A DNA stretch of 46,063 nt. Origin: a virus. The position numbers and the translations under genes are program-made. The stretch lies in the IMG/VR virus record IMGVR_UViG_3300031507_000009, positions 1-46,063 of that record; one strand, given 5' to 3'. Positions 8,010 to 14,361 of the stretch are shown piece by piece. Below the pieces are notes generated by a model. That model saw only the letters and a list, made by a program, of their open reading frames with translations. It ran no database searches and was not told the origin of the DNA. The number at the start of each line of letters is the position of its first letter. Position 1 is the first letter of the stretch.

Positions 8010-8615
8010 AAGGCGCGTCGGCGCGCGCAAGGGCCCGGGTCGGCCCCCTCAGGGGTCGGCCCAGAGGCCGTAAGAAATACGCCGCAGTGCGGCGCTACCG
8101 GGGGGCTCGAACCCAGGGATTGCGAAGAATCCCTGGGGAGAGACCATCCATGGCATCGCCAGGGCCATTAAAAAGGCCCTGGTCGATGCGAGGTGGCACG
8201 GCGTGCCACATGTAGGGCACAGAGCGGTGCTCTGGCCCTTACAGGGGGCTCAAAGCTGGCACTGAGTGCCAGCTGGCGATGCCATGCATCGCAGGCGACA
8301 CTCCATGCATACGCATGAGTGTCGCATCAGGGGGGGTACATACATGCACCACGGCGTGGTGCACAGCAGCGGCGCAGCTCATACCAGCCGTAGGTCAGCC
8401 CTACAGGCTGACCGAGCGGCTGAGTATGGGGTGGTGCAACGCACCACAGCGGGCAGTGCCCGCATCGGCGGAGCCGTGTCCATGCCTGAGGGCATGGCCA
8501 CGCTCTCGCCGCTCCCTCACGCCCGTCCGGCGTGAGGACAGCTCCTCATGGTGGGCCAATGGCCCACGCGGATCTGCGGCGCAGATCCGTATACGCGCAC
8601 GCGTGAAAGTTTTTG
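8010..8615 (+). ncRNA. Hairpin-array noncoding region (putative structured RNA)
   Basis: About 600 bases are tiled with non-identical hairpins: 8037-8062 (with G-U pairs), 8080-8094, 8112-8137, 8153-8189, 8193-8209, 8214-8239, 8254-8274, 8276-8292, 8295-8325, 8345-8363, 8380-8428, 8431-8447, 8449-8463, 8467-8510, 8515-8537, 8551-8567, 8569-8589 and 8593-8604. Stems are mostly 6-10 bp. About ten loops are exactly three bases (GGC three times, AGT twice, GGT, TGA, CAT, AAC, AAT). The last hairpin leads into GAAAGTTTTT, a terminator-like end. A consensus -35 box lies just upstream. No stem sequence is shared between units, so structure rather than sequence seems selected. No convincing coding frame is present. 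Confidence 0.6.
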
Positions 8616-8683
8616 ATCATCCTCCTACCCGGCTTGTCATGTCCTTGCCATCCGTCTGCCCCCTCAGGGCAGGGCGGATGATC
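8615..8683. other. Nested inverted repeats after the array
   Basis: GATCATCC (8615-8622) can pair with GGATGATC (8676-8683). An alternative stem at 8649-8680 pairs CATCCG-CTGCCC with GGGCAG-CGGATG. The two pairings share GGATG and are mutually exclusive, so this could be a structural switch. A further TGCGTG-CTA-CACGCA hairpin lies at 8699-8713. Confidence 0.45.
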
Positions 8684-8771
8684 TCCATTTCCCACTCATG
8701 CGTGCTACACGCACGTAGTCACATCGTGAGATAGCTCCCTACTCATCAGTATGATCAAAGCTCTGACCTGC

Positions 8772-8800
8772 TCCTTTGTATCCTTTGATATCCCTTTACC
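8772..8800. repeat. Three spaced TCCTTT-like direct repeats
   Basis: TCCTTTG, TCCTTTG and TCCCTTT start at 8772, 8781 and 8791, about 9-10 bases apart. They lie in the most AT-rich patch of the noncoding tract. Spacing near one helical turn suggests protein binding; a replication-origin iteron or regulator site is possible. Three short copies are weak evidence. Confidence 0.35.
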
Positions 8801-8840
8801 TCATCCGATGTTGACCTGCTCACCCGCTATGGGGAGTCTC

Positions 8841-9013
8841 GAATTGCACAACCCGCCCAGCACCACCGGACAGCTCGCCCCCTGAGGGGGCTTGAGGGTC
8901 CGGGAGGCGCCGGGAGCGAGACCCCCTCCGAGGGTCGCTCCCGAGAGTGGCCGGTACAGCGCACGGGAAGCGGGATGAGATGCCCGTCCAACGGAGCGCA
9001 CGACGTGCAATTC
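8841..9013. other. Structured domain closed by a 9-bp long-range helix
   Basis: GAATTGCAC at 8841-8849 is the exact reverse complement of GTGCAATTC at 9005-9013. Between them lie GCCCCC-TGA-GGGGGC (8877-8891) and a long stem at 8911-8943 (9 bp, a two-base bulge, then 3 bp). The arrangement resembles a multibranched RNA or a cruciform-prone domain. No gene is seen in it. Confidence 0.45.
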
Positions 9014-9420
9014 AGAACTCAACAGCGACGCACACGAGACTGACGCGGGAGCGGCGGTCGCGGTAGGTGCCTAGGCCGAGGGGCCGGGGGCATACCACCG
9101 CGATGAACGTCCCTCCCCGCTTACGGCCAGCACCTACATTCATGCCGAGGCGAGGTACAGCGGGTCTCCTGAGTGCGAGTGATGATGTGCGCTGCCATAG
9201 GCGCACAGGCATGCACTGCCTACCCGTACAGAGCCACGTACGGGCCGTGGACGCGCCGGAAGCGCGTCCCCTACCGGTTGGGTGACAGCCGGTCCACAAG
9301 AGCCTCACAAGGGCACAGGGCACCGCGTATCGGTGCCTCCCGTGAGTGAGTGGACGCTAGTACGCACCATGGCGAGAGTGATGGTGTGCGGGGGCGCATG
9401 ATGGCGCCCCACATGACGTT
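9014..9420. other. Gene-free tract with further hairpins
   Basis: I see no credible gene here on either strand. Hairpins are at 9249-9269 (GGACGCGC paired with GCGCGTCC), 9273-9293, 9319-9337 (GGCACCG-CGTAT-CGGTGCC), 9365-9386 and 9391-9410 (GGGGCGC-ATGATG-GCGCCCC). The part 9014-9240 shows nothing I can name. It serves as the leader of the early operon that begins at 9514. Confidence 0.5.
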
Positions 9421-9506
9421 ACGGGGGCACCTTCGGGTGCCCCCGTGTCCGTCGGTGCCGTCAGGGATCACCCCTGACGGTTCGCATCGGACTACTCCGA
9501 ACGGAG
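9421..9506 (+). promoter_or_regulatory. Three-hairpin gene-start cassette 1
   Basis: The cassette has an 11-bp GC stem with a TTCG loop (9421-9446), a second stem CCGTCAGGG/CCCTGACGG (9458-9480), and a small hairpin CTCC-GAAC-GGAG (9495-9506) carrying the Shine-Dalgarno of the gene at 9514. The first element has terminator form but no long T-run. Confidence 0.65.
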
Positions 9507-9513
9507 AGCGATC

Positions 9514-9831
9514 ATGAGCAATACCGAGCAGTACGCATGGACTCACCTCGAAGGTGACCCACGCAGTGAGCGCCCGGTCCAGCGTGACCAGGTGGTCTAC
9601 AGCGCCAGCGGCGAGGCCTGGTACTTCAAGGGCGTCACGCTGCCCGCGTACGGCAACAGCAGTGGACGCGTGAGCGTCTCCCGCACATGCCCGGACGCCT
9701 ACACCGCGTCCAGTGGTGTGCAGGAGTGCCCGCACATGTGGCACCGCAACGGCATCGACACGCAAGAGTTCTTCCCGCACGTATTCGGCCTGTACCTCGG
9801 CGACTCCGAGGGAAACGAGGTTTGGCGATGA
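9514..9831 (+). CDS. Hypothetical early protein, 105 aa
   Basis: The product begins MSNTEQYAWTHLEGDPRSER and contains an aromatic-rich central part (EAWYFKGVTLPAYGN) plus two cysteines (TCPDAY, ECPHMW) that might bind metal. No family is recognised. It is the first gene after the long noncoding tract and starts seven bases after a conserved Shine-Dalgarno hairpin. Its stop overlaps the ATG of the next gene (ATGA), so the two are probably co-translated. Confidence 0.75.
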   Translation: MSNTEQYAWTHLEGDPRSERPVQRDQVVYSASGEAWYFKGVTLPAYGNSSGRVSVSRTCPDAYTASSGVQECPHMWHRNGIDTQEFFPHVFGLYLGDSEGNEVWR

Positions 9832-10022
9832 TGTGTGACCACGTTGACCACAGCGAGTCCGCTCCTGTGCCCGCCACAGTCAAGGCGCACGTCCGCTTTG
9901 TCGCGGTTCCGCCTGCAGACCGCTTCCTGTGCCAGCAGCACGCGCAAGAGTTCCGCGACCTGCTGATGCGGGGCGCCACAGCATGGGGCGCCATCGACGG
10001 CGCCGACTTCACGAGTCTGTAA
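9828..10022 (+). CDS. Hypothetical early protein, 64 aa
   Basis: It begins MMCDHVDHSESAPVPATV and contains C, H and CxxxH positions (FLCQQHAQEF) that could bind zinc; the C-terminal half is helical. The ATG at 9828 overlaps the upstream stop; a second ATG follows at once. The gene ends just before a perfect 11-bp inverted repeat. The function is unknown. Confidence 0.7.
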   Translation: MMCDHVDHSESAPVPATVKAHVRFVAVPPADRFLCQQHAQEFRDLLMRGATAWGAIDGADFTSL

Positions 10023-10031
10023 GAGCCATCG

Positions 10032-10097
10032 AGTGGCCACACTGTGGCCACTCCCTTGGTTCCGCAGCCTGCGGTACCTGTCCTACTCCGAACGGAG
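10032..10097 (+). promoter_or_regulatory. Three-hairpin gene-start cassette 2
   Basis: GAGTGGCCACA and TGTGGCCACTC pair perfectly (10032-10054). CCGCA-GCC-TGCGG follows (10063-10075), then CTCC-GAAC-GGAG (10086-10097), seven bases before the ATG at 10105. Confidence 0.65.
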
Positions 10098-10104
10098 AGA
10101 ACAA

Positions 10105-10482
10105 ATGCGCCTGATGGACACCACCACGGATACGGAGATCATGCCTGGCACGGTCCTGCGACCGGTTGAGCCCCCCCGTGTCGCGTGGAGAGTGGAGTCC
10201 CTGCACACCACGCGTGATGGCGTGGCCATGGTCCACGCGTCCCGTCGTTCGCCCGCCGGGCGGATTCATCACGTCTTCCACCCTCACGCCTTTGGGCTTG
10301 AGATTGTGGTGGACGTGACGATCACCCGTCGGGAGCATCTCCGCAACGCGCTGACCGTGGTGCGTTCGAAGGTGGGCGACTACATGCTGGCCGGGATCTT
10401 CGCCCTGATCCCTCTGGCGTTCTTCGAGTACTTCCACATCGCCGATCGCCTCTTCAGGGCGATCGGCATGGGCGAGCACTGA
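10105..10482 (+). CDS. Membrane-anchored early protein, 125 aa
   Basis: The soluble N-terminal 85 residues include VAWRVESLHTTRDGVAMVHA. A hydrophobic segment near the C-terminus (about residues 95-115, AGIFALIPLAFFEY) is a probable membrane helix. The start at 10105 follows the conserved Shine-Dalgarno hairpin; an earlier in-frame ATG lies inside the inverted repeat and is unlikely. The 3' end of the gene itself contains a perfect 10-bp stem (10441-10467). No family is recognised. Confidence 0.75.
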   Translation: MRLMDTTTDTEIMPGTVLRPVEPPRVAWRVESLHTTRDGVAMVHASRRSPAGRIHHVFHPHAFGLEIVVDVTITRREHLRNALTVVRSKVGDYMLAGIFALIPLAFFEYFHIADRLFRAIGMGEH

Positions 10483-10494
10483 GCACGCTGTGAG

Positions 10495-10565
10495 GGCAGG
10501 GGGGCGGTTCGAAACGCCCTCCTGCCTTGACGGGACTGCTCAGTCCATCCCTACTCCGAACGGAG
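10495..10565 (+). promoter_or_regulatory. Three-hairpin gene-start cassette 3
   Basis: A 12-bp stem with one G-U pair spans 10495-10526. GGACTG-CT-CAGTCC (10533-10546) follows, then CTCC-GAAC-GGAG (10554-10565), five bases before the ATG at 10571. Confidence 0.65.
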
Positions 10566-10570
10566 AGACC

Positions 10571-10837
10571 ATGTCTCGACACTCCGCGCCTGGTGACACG
10601 TTCACCGAACTGCCGCACGCCTGGACGGGCGTGAGCAGCGCGCAGAGCACCGACTTGCCCGCAGAGGAGCAAGAGGCCTGGCTCACCAGCGCCGTGGCGT
10701 CCCTGGAGTACGCGGGAGCGGCCGGTTACGACTGCCAGGACCTCGCGGGCAGGGAGCGCGTCATCATCGCGCTCCGCGACTCCTCCGAGCGCGTCTGGGG
10801 CGTCTACGACTTCAGCATGTCAGGGGTCCGATCATGA
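10571..10837 (+). CDS. Hypothetical early protein, 88 aa
   Basis: The product begins MSRHSAPGDTFTELPHAW. Residues 35-55 form an acidic helix (PAEEQEAWLTSAVASLEYAG), followed by a short strand-rich part (RERVIIALRD, RVWGVYDF). I do not recognise it. Its stop overlaps the ATG of a 30-residue membrane peptide gene, giving a two-gene unit behind one cassette. Confidence 0.75.
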   Translation: MSRHSAPGDTFTELPHAWTGVSSAQSTDLPAEEQEAWLTSAVASLEYAGAAGYDCQDLAGRERVIIALRDSSERVWGVYDFSMSGVRS

Positions 10838-10926
10838 CCCCTGACCTCTGGGCGGTCTCCATCGCCCTGCCGCTGATCTTCATCGCCGCCGCCGCGCGGG
10901 CGCTCATCGAACGGAACCGTGACTGA
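10834..10926 (+). CDS. Single-pass membrane micro-protein, 30 aa
   Basis: The peptide starts MTPDLWAVSIALPLIFIAAA and ends in a charged tail (LIERNRD). One hydrophobic helix with a positively charged cytoplasmic end is typical of phage micro-membrane proteins. The ATG overlaps the upstream stop (ATGA). A 10-bp GC stem follows 12 bases later. Confidence 0.65.
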   Translation: MTPDLWAVSIALPLIFIAAAARALIERNRD

Positions 10927-10937
10927 TCATTGCGCCT

Positions 10938-10997
10938 GCCCCCGGGGTCACCCCGGGGGCTTACGGAGTGATCACTCCATCCCTACTCCGACAGGAG
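10938..10997 (+). promoter_or_regulatory. Three-hairpin gene-start cassette 4
   Basis: GCCCCCGGGG-TCA-CCCCGGGGGC (10938-10960) is followed by the perfect palindrome GGAGTGATCACTCC (10965-10978) and the variant CTCC-GACA-GGAG (10986-10997), seven bases before the ATG at 11005. Confidence 0.65.
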
Positions 10998-11004
10998 AGA
11001 GACC

Positions 11005-11271
11005 ATGACCGAGAGCACTGCCGTGCGGTCCGTCGCGTACATCGCCCGCGAGATCACTGCGGACTGGTCAAAGCAGGGCAAGGGCGTCAACTACGCCGCC
11101 GCGCCCTACCTCCAGGCCATGCACAGCCTGGACAAGGTCACGGACCCCTACTACGCGGATAGCGGGGCATCCGTGATCCGCTACTTCCTGGCGAACGCCA
11201 ACACGTGGCGCGGCGAGACCGCGAAGCGCGTCAAGGCCGAACTCAAGAACATGATCAAGGGCGTCTACTGA
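11005..11271 (+). CDS. Hypothetical early protein, 88 aa
   Basis: The mostly helical, basic protein contains YIAREITADWSKQGKGVNYA and a C-terminal TAKRVKAELKNMIKGVY. Short proteins of this look are common in actinophage early regions but have no assigned function that I know. It is a single-gene unit between two cassettes. Confidence 0.75.
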   Translation: MTESTAVRSVAYIAREITADWSKQGKGVNYAAAPYLQAMHSLDKVTDPYYADSGASVIRYFLANANTWRGETAKRVKAELKNMIKGVY

Positions 11272-11280
11272 TCTCCGCTC

Positions 11281-11344
11281 GGGTGCCCACCTTCGGGTGG
11301 GCACCCCATGAGGCTGATCAGCCTTGCCCCTACTCCGAATGGAG
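11281..11344 (+). promoter_or_regulatory. Three-hairpin gene-start cassette 5
   Basis: An 11-bp stem with a TTCG loop (11281-11306) is followed by the palindrome AGGCTGATCAGCCT (11311-11324) and CTCC-GAAT-GGAG (11333-11344), seven bases before the ATG at 11352. Confidence 0.65.
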
Positions 11345-11351
11345 AGACGCC

Positions 11352-11741
11352 ATGCGTGCAGCGCGTTGCGCCGAACTGATCAATGATGTGGCCTACCGTC
11401 CCGAGTGGACGATCAAGGCTCGTCCGGCGAACTTCACCGACGGCCCTGACGCTGGTCCCAGTAGCGTCGTGGTCTCGTTCCTCATCAAGACGGTCAACAC
11501 TGCCCGCGAGTGTGCCCGCGAGGGCTACGCGGAGCGACTCACGCTCAACCCGAAGAACATCCTGGACGCGTCGCCGCTGGACAGCGTCAGCGACGTACAC
11601 GCTGTGATCATGGCCATGATCATGGAGTTGGAACTCCATGAGGCCCGCGAGTTCTTCCGCGTGAAGTCTGACGACTTCAACGCCCCGTACCACCCGCACC
11701 GCGAGAGCGGCTATGAGGCCTGGTCCGAGTACTTCGGCTGA
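11352..11741 (+). CDS. Hypothetical early protein, 129 aa
   Basis: The product begins MRAARCAELINDVAYRPEW. A short strand-rich N-terminal part (SSVVVSFLIKTVN) is followed by helices ending in ELELHEAREFFRV. The C-terminus YHPHRESGYEAWSEYFG is aromatic. I recall similar small proteins annotated as hypothetical in actinobacteria and their phages. The start is set by the Shine-Dalgarno hairpin rather than the longer upstream frame. Confidence 0.75.
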   Translation: MRAARCAELINDVAYRPEWTIKARPANFTDGPDAGPSSVVVSFLIKTVNTARECAREGYAERLTLNPKNILDASPLDSVSDVHAVIMAMIMELELHEAREFFRVKSDDFNAPYHPHRESGYEAWSEYFG

Positions 11742-11752
11742 CCCCCACTCGT

Positions 11753-11824
11753 CTGCACGTGCCTGCTTAGAGCCCGGGCACGTGCAGGCTTTGAGGCTGG
11801 TCAGCCTCATCACTCCGAACGGAG
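11753..11824 (+). promoter_or_regulatory. Three-hairpin gene-start cassette 6
   Basis: CTGCACGTGCC pairs with GGCACGTGCAG (11753-11787). GAGGCTG-GT-CAGCCTC (11793-11808) follows, then CTCC-GAAC-GGAG (11813-11824), five bases before the ATG at 11830. Confidence 0.65.
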
Positions 11825-11829
11825 GAATC

Positions 11830-11967
11830 ATGTCGGCAGAGGAACGTCAGATCGTCCGAGAGCACCTTCAGCACAAGGAGGCAGATCGAGACGGACAGGG
11901 CCGCCGGTACGGCTGGACTGACGCGGAAGTGGACGCGCTGATCATCGCGTTGCGGGGTGCCCGGTGA
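11830..11967 (+). CDS. Hypothetical early protein, 45 aa
   Basis: The charged helical 45-residue peptide begins MSAEERQIVREHLQHKEADR. It has no membrane segment and no cysteines. Its stop overlaps the GTG of the next gene (GTGA), so it may act mainly as a translated leader for the larger protein. It follows cassette 6. Confidence 0.65.
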   Translation: MSAEERQIVREHLQHKEADRDGQGRRYGWTDAEVDALIIALRGAR

Positions 11968-12569
11968 TCTCGATCAAAACCGGCCCTTTGACCAGGGAGC
12001 GGTACGTACAGAACATCCTGAGCGCCTGGTTTTCGTCCTCGGCCGACCAGGAACGCGCGGGCCGGGGCTGGTACCCGTCCGCGCATGATCTCGCCGAGAG
12101 CATCGCGGGCGACGCCCGCATGGGTGCGGGCATCATCGCCGCTCTGTCCGCGAACAAGCGGTGGGCTGAAAATGTCAGCCTCGCCCGGCAAGCGTGCGCG
12201 GGTGAACGCGTAGGCCACGTTGCCGACGCGGTCGGCAAGGCGTCGCGCATCCTCGCCGGAGCAGATCCGGAGAGCGTGTTGCCCATGGATCGCAAGACAG
12301 GCATGTTCTTCCGCTGCATCTTCGATCCGTCAGACCCTGACGCTGTGGTGATCGACCGCCACGCCCACGACATTGCCGTGGGCGAGACCTACGGCAATCG
12401 CGACCGGGGTCTGAGTGCCGACGGGCGCTACGCCTTGCTGGCGCACTGCTTCCGCGAGGCTGCCATGCGCTTGGGCGAACTGCCCAATGTGGTGCAGGCA
12501 GTCACGTGGGTTGCCCATACAGACGCCACCAGCGGCGTCGGCACGCGGGGAGTGAAGAGGACGGCATGA
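11964..12569 (+). CDS. Helix-rich phage protein resembling HhH-type family, 201 aa
   Basis: The sequence GAGIIAALSANKRWAENVSLAR followed by a segment around FDPSDPDAVVIDRHAHDIA matches a family common in actinophages in which an 'ALSP-W--N' motif precedes a helix-hairpin-helix-like core and a conserved Asp-Arg-(H/W)-A motif, loosely similar to DNA glycosylases. The key motif here is VVIDRHAHD. DNA binding is an inference from that similarity; no catalytic activity can be claimed. The GTG start overlaps the upstream stop. Confidence 0.75.
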   Translation: MISIKTGPLTRERYVQNILSAWFSSSADQERAGRGWYPSAHDLAESIAGDARMGAGIIAALSANKRWAENVSLARQACAGERVGHVADAVGKASRILAGADPESVLPMDRKTGMFFRCIFDPSDPDAVVIDRHAHDIAVGETYGNRDRGLSADGRYALLAHCFREAAMRLGELPNVVQAVTWVAHTDATSGVGTRGVKRTA

Positions 12570-12658
12570 AGCAGATCAGGATCCGCAGGCCGAAGCGGCC
12601 TAGCGGCCCACAGCCCGAAGACCATCGCACGCCCTCAGGGCGCCCGCTGCCGTACTGA
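12566..12658 (+). CDS. Basic micro-protein, 30 aa
   Basis: It begins MKQIRIRRPKRPSGPQPEDH and is strongly basic at the N-terminus with no fold evident. The ATG overlaps the stop of the 201-aa gene. It may be a small nucleic-acid-binding peptide or simply a coupling frame. Confidence 0.5.
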   Translation: MKQIRIRRPKRPSGPQPEDHRTPSGRPLPY

Positions 12659-12667
12659 AAGGTGATC

Positions 12668-12802
12668 ATGAGCAACGCCAAGCCCAAGCCCGACAAGGGC
12701 AAGAACGGCTACAACACCGAGCGTCACAACCGTAAGGCGTGGAAGCTCCGCCCTTGCGGGCGGCGCCATGCCCCCGGATCGCACGACACGTGCGGTCTCT
12801 GA
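12668..12802 (+). CDS. Basic Cys/His-containing micro-protein, 44 aa
   Basis: The frame starts MSNAKPKPDKGKNGYNTERH and ends with PCGRRHAPGSHDTCGL, which offers two Cys and two His as possible zinc ligands. GAAAGGTGATC precedes the ATG. The high Lys/Arg content suggests nucleic-acid contact. Function unknown. Confidence 0.6.
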   Translation: MSNAKPKPDKGKNGYNTERHNRKAWKLRPCGRRHAPGSHDTCGL

Positions 12803-12833
12803 CCATCCCTCAACGTCCGGCATGGGCATGCGT

Positions 12834-12900
12834 CCTGCGGTAGCCCCGCAGGCGCCCGTGCCGGGCCTTGTCAGATGGTCTGACGTCACTCCGAATGGAG
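12834..12900 (+). promoter_or_regulatory. Hairpin gene-start cassette 7
   Basis: CCTGCGG/CCGCAGG (12834-12852) and GCCCG-TGC-CGGGC (12854-12866) are followed by GTCAGA-TGG-TCTGAC (12870-12884) and CTCC-GAAT-GGAG (12889-12900), five bases before the ATG at 12906. Confidence 0.65.
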
Positions 12901-12905
12901 GAGCA

Positions 12906-13595
12906 ATGCCCAAGTACCCGACCAACTCATGGCGCGCCCGTGAGGCGCTCATGGATCACAAGTCGTACGAGACCGGCGGTGCCATGCGCGCCGTACAGGG
13001 CTCAACGACGGGATGGTTTAACGGCAATGGCCAGCTCCCGCCCGTATGGGCGGAGCGCTACCGCGCCGACGAACCGAACGTGGTCTATACCGTCATGTCC
13101 TACCGCACGCCCATTGCGTGGGTACTCACCTCCGGTGAGGTGGTCATCCCTGACGTGAAGTACAGCCGCACCACCACGGGCCATCAGGGTCTGCTGTACG
13201 CCCTCAAGCTCAATGGCCCCACCGAGGACGACCGCCGGGCGCGTGAGGCCATCAGGGTCACCGCTCAGCGCGAACGCAACCGCGTGCGTGAGGTGCAGTC
13301 TGAGCGCAACGCGATCCAGCGCGAGCAGCGCTGGATCGATCACCGGGAAGACGCCATTGCGTCGTATCCCACCCGCAACCCCAACCCCCTCGCCAATCCG
13401 CACTCGATGGAGTCCTACCTCCAACGCGCAGAGGGGGGCAAGGCGACCCTCGCCACGGAAGACCCCACCGCGACCCCGGCAGACCGCTTCGCGGCCCTTG
13501 AGGCGGAATCCTTCGGGGAGCGCGATGGCTTCGCCGAAGCCATCCCCTCGGGGGACATAGTCCAGCGCATCAACGATGCGTTGAGCGGCCTCTAG
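12906..13595 (+). CDS. Phage early protein with widespread RTPIAWV-type domain, 229 aa
   Basis: Residues 35-100 contain GWFNGNGQLPPVWAERYR, YRTPIAWVLTSGEVVIPDVKYS and a TTTGHQGL segment. This pattern recurs in many actinophage and plasmid proteins of unknown function. After it comes a long charged coiled-coil-like helix (RRAREAIRVTAQRERNRV) and a polar tail. The protein may dimerise through that helix. It follows cassette 7 and stands alone. Confidence 0.75.
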   Translation: MPKYPTNSWRAREALMDHKSYETGGAMRAVQGSTTGWFNGNGQLPPVWAERYRADEPNVVYTVMSYRTPIAWVLTSGEVVIPDVKYSRTTTGHQGLLYALKLNGPTEDDRRAREAIRVTAQRERNRVREVQSERNAIQREQRWIDHREDAIASYPTRNPNPLANPHSMESYLQRAEGGKATLATEDPTATPADRFAALEAESFGERDGFAEAIPSGDIVQRINDALSGL

Positions 13596-13606
13596 GGGCC
13601 CCAACA

Positions 13607-13617
13607 CCCCGAAGGGG
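13607..13617 (+). promoter_or_regulatory. Variant Shine-Dalgarno hairpin
   Basis: CCCC-GAA-GGGG precedes the ATG at 13624 in the place where the CTCC-GANN-GGAG element sits in the cassettes. The stem changes on both sides (U to C and A to G) and stays paired, which fits a conserved hairpin. Confidence 0.45.
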
Positions 13618-13623
13618 GGAGTC

Positions 13624-13905
13624 ATGCGTATCCATGTCCCCGCCACGGAAGGTCACCCGACCTTCCTGGCGGAGGAGTTCCGGGCGGTCGTGACCGCCGT
13701 AGGCCGAAACGGGGGAGGGCTGATCCGGGCAATGAACGTGAGGCAGATCAACCCGAACTCTGTCGGGGTTGCCCTGCCGGGCGTTTCACGTGAAACCATC
13801 CAAGCCGTTCTGGCAGAGCTGTACCGTCGTCACCCCAACGCCAGAGTGACGACCGGTACCAACCGGTACAACTCTGCCGAAGAGTTCGAGGCAGGCAACT
13901 CGTGA
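13624..13905 (+). CDS. Hypothetical early protein, 93 aa
   Basis: The product begins MRIHVPATEGHPTFLAEEFR, with a later VGVALPGVSRETIQAVLAEL suggesting an alpha/beta fold. No family is recognised. Its stop overlaps a GTG that opens a 28-residue membrane peptide. Confidence 0.7.
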   Translation: MRIHVPATEGHPTFLAEEFRAVVTAVGRNGGGLIRAMNVRQINPNSVGVALPGVSRETIQAVLAELYRRHPNARVTTGTNRYNSAEEFEAGNS

Positions 13906-13988
13906 AGGGCAGTACGGCGGCGATCATCGTCGCCCTCGTCTTCCTGATCGCCTTCGGCCTGATGGCCAAGGTGCTGAGCGGGCGCTAG
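13902..13988 (+). CDS. Single-pass membrane micro-protein, 28 aa
   Basis: The GTG-started peptide is MKGSTAAIIVALVFLIAFGL followed by MAKVLSGR, one clear membrane helix with positive ends. It overlaps the upstream stop (GTGA) and resembles the 30-aa membrane peptide at 10834 in size and placement. Confidence 0.6.
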   Translation: MKGSTAAIIVALVFLIAFGLMAKVLSGR

Positions 13989-14019
13989 CCCGCATCCATG
14001 AGCCGAGAGAGGACGGATC

Positions 14020-14355
14020 ATGAGCAAGTTCATGCCCGAAAAGGGCGAGATGTGGCGGAGCAAGAATATCCCCGACGCGGAAGTTCGCGTGCTTGCTGTC
14101 GTACGTGACGACCAAGGGCAGGTTGACCCCAGGGTCGTGTACGTCTCTTCGGGCGAGCTGACCGCCGTGGTCTCAGCGGTGCGCTTGAGTGAGTTCCTGG
14201 AAGCCAAGGAGCCCGTGCCGCTCTTCAAGGAGGGCGACGTGATCGAGTACCCCAGCGGTCTGCGGTACTACGTTGCCGAGAGCGGCAAGATGCACCGCAT
14301 CGCCGCCATCGAGACGCCCGTCAGTAACTGGGTCGTCGCCAAGAAGATCAACTAG
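14020..14355 (+). CDS. Hypothetical early protein, 111 aa
   Basis: The product begins MSKFMPEKGEMWRSKNIPDA and is rich in strands (VRVLAVVRDDQGQ, PRVVYVSSGE), like a small beta-barrel or Tudor-like fold. That fold idea is a guess. GAGAGAGGACGGATC precedes the ATG. A 10-bp stem follows at 14362-14400. Confidence 0.7.
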   Translation: MSKFMPEKGEMWRSKNIPDAEVRVLAVVRDDQGQVDPRVVYVSSGELTAVVSAVRLSEFLEAKEPVPLFKEGDVIEYPSGLRYYVAESGKMHRIAAIETPVSNWVVAKKIN

Positions 14356-14361
14356 AGACCT

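Noticed and set aside
7990-8610. The hairpin array as a CRISPR array or IS/attC-type repeat set.
   Set aside because: No unit is repeated in sequence, spacing is irregular, and no cas or integrase gene is nearby.
9012-9323. A 103-codon minus-strand frame in the noncoding tract, and plus frames near 8266-8734.
   Set aside because: They run through perfect hairpins, have Arg/Pro/Thr-rich random-looking products and no convincing ribosome site.
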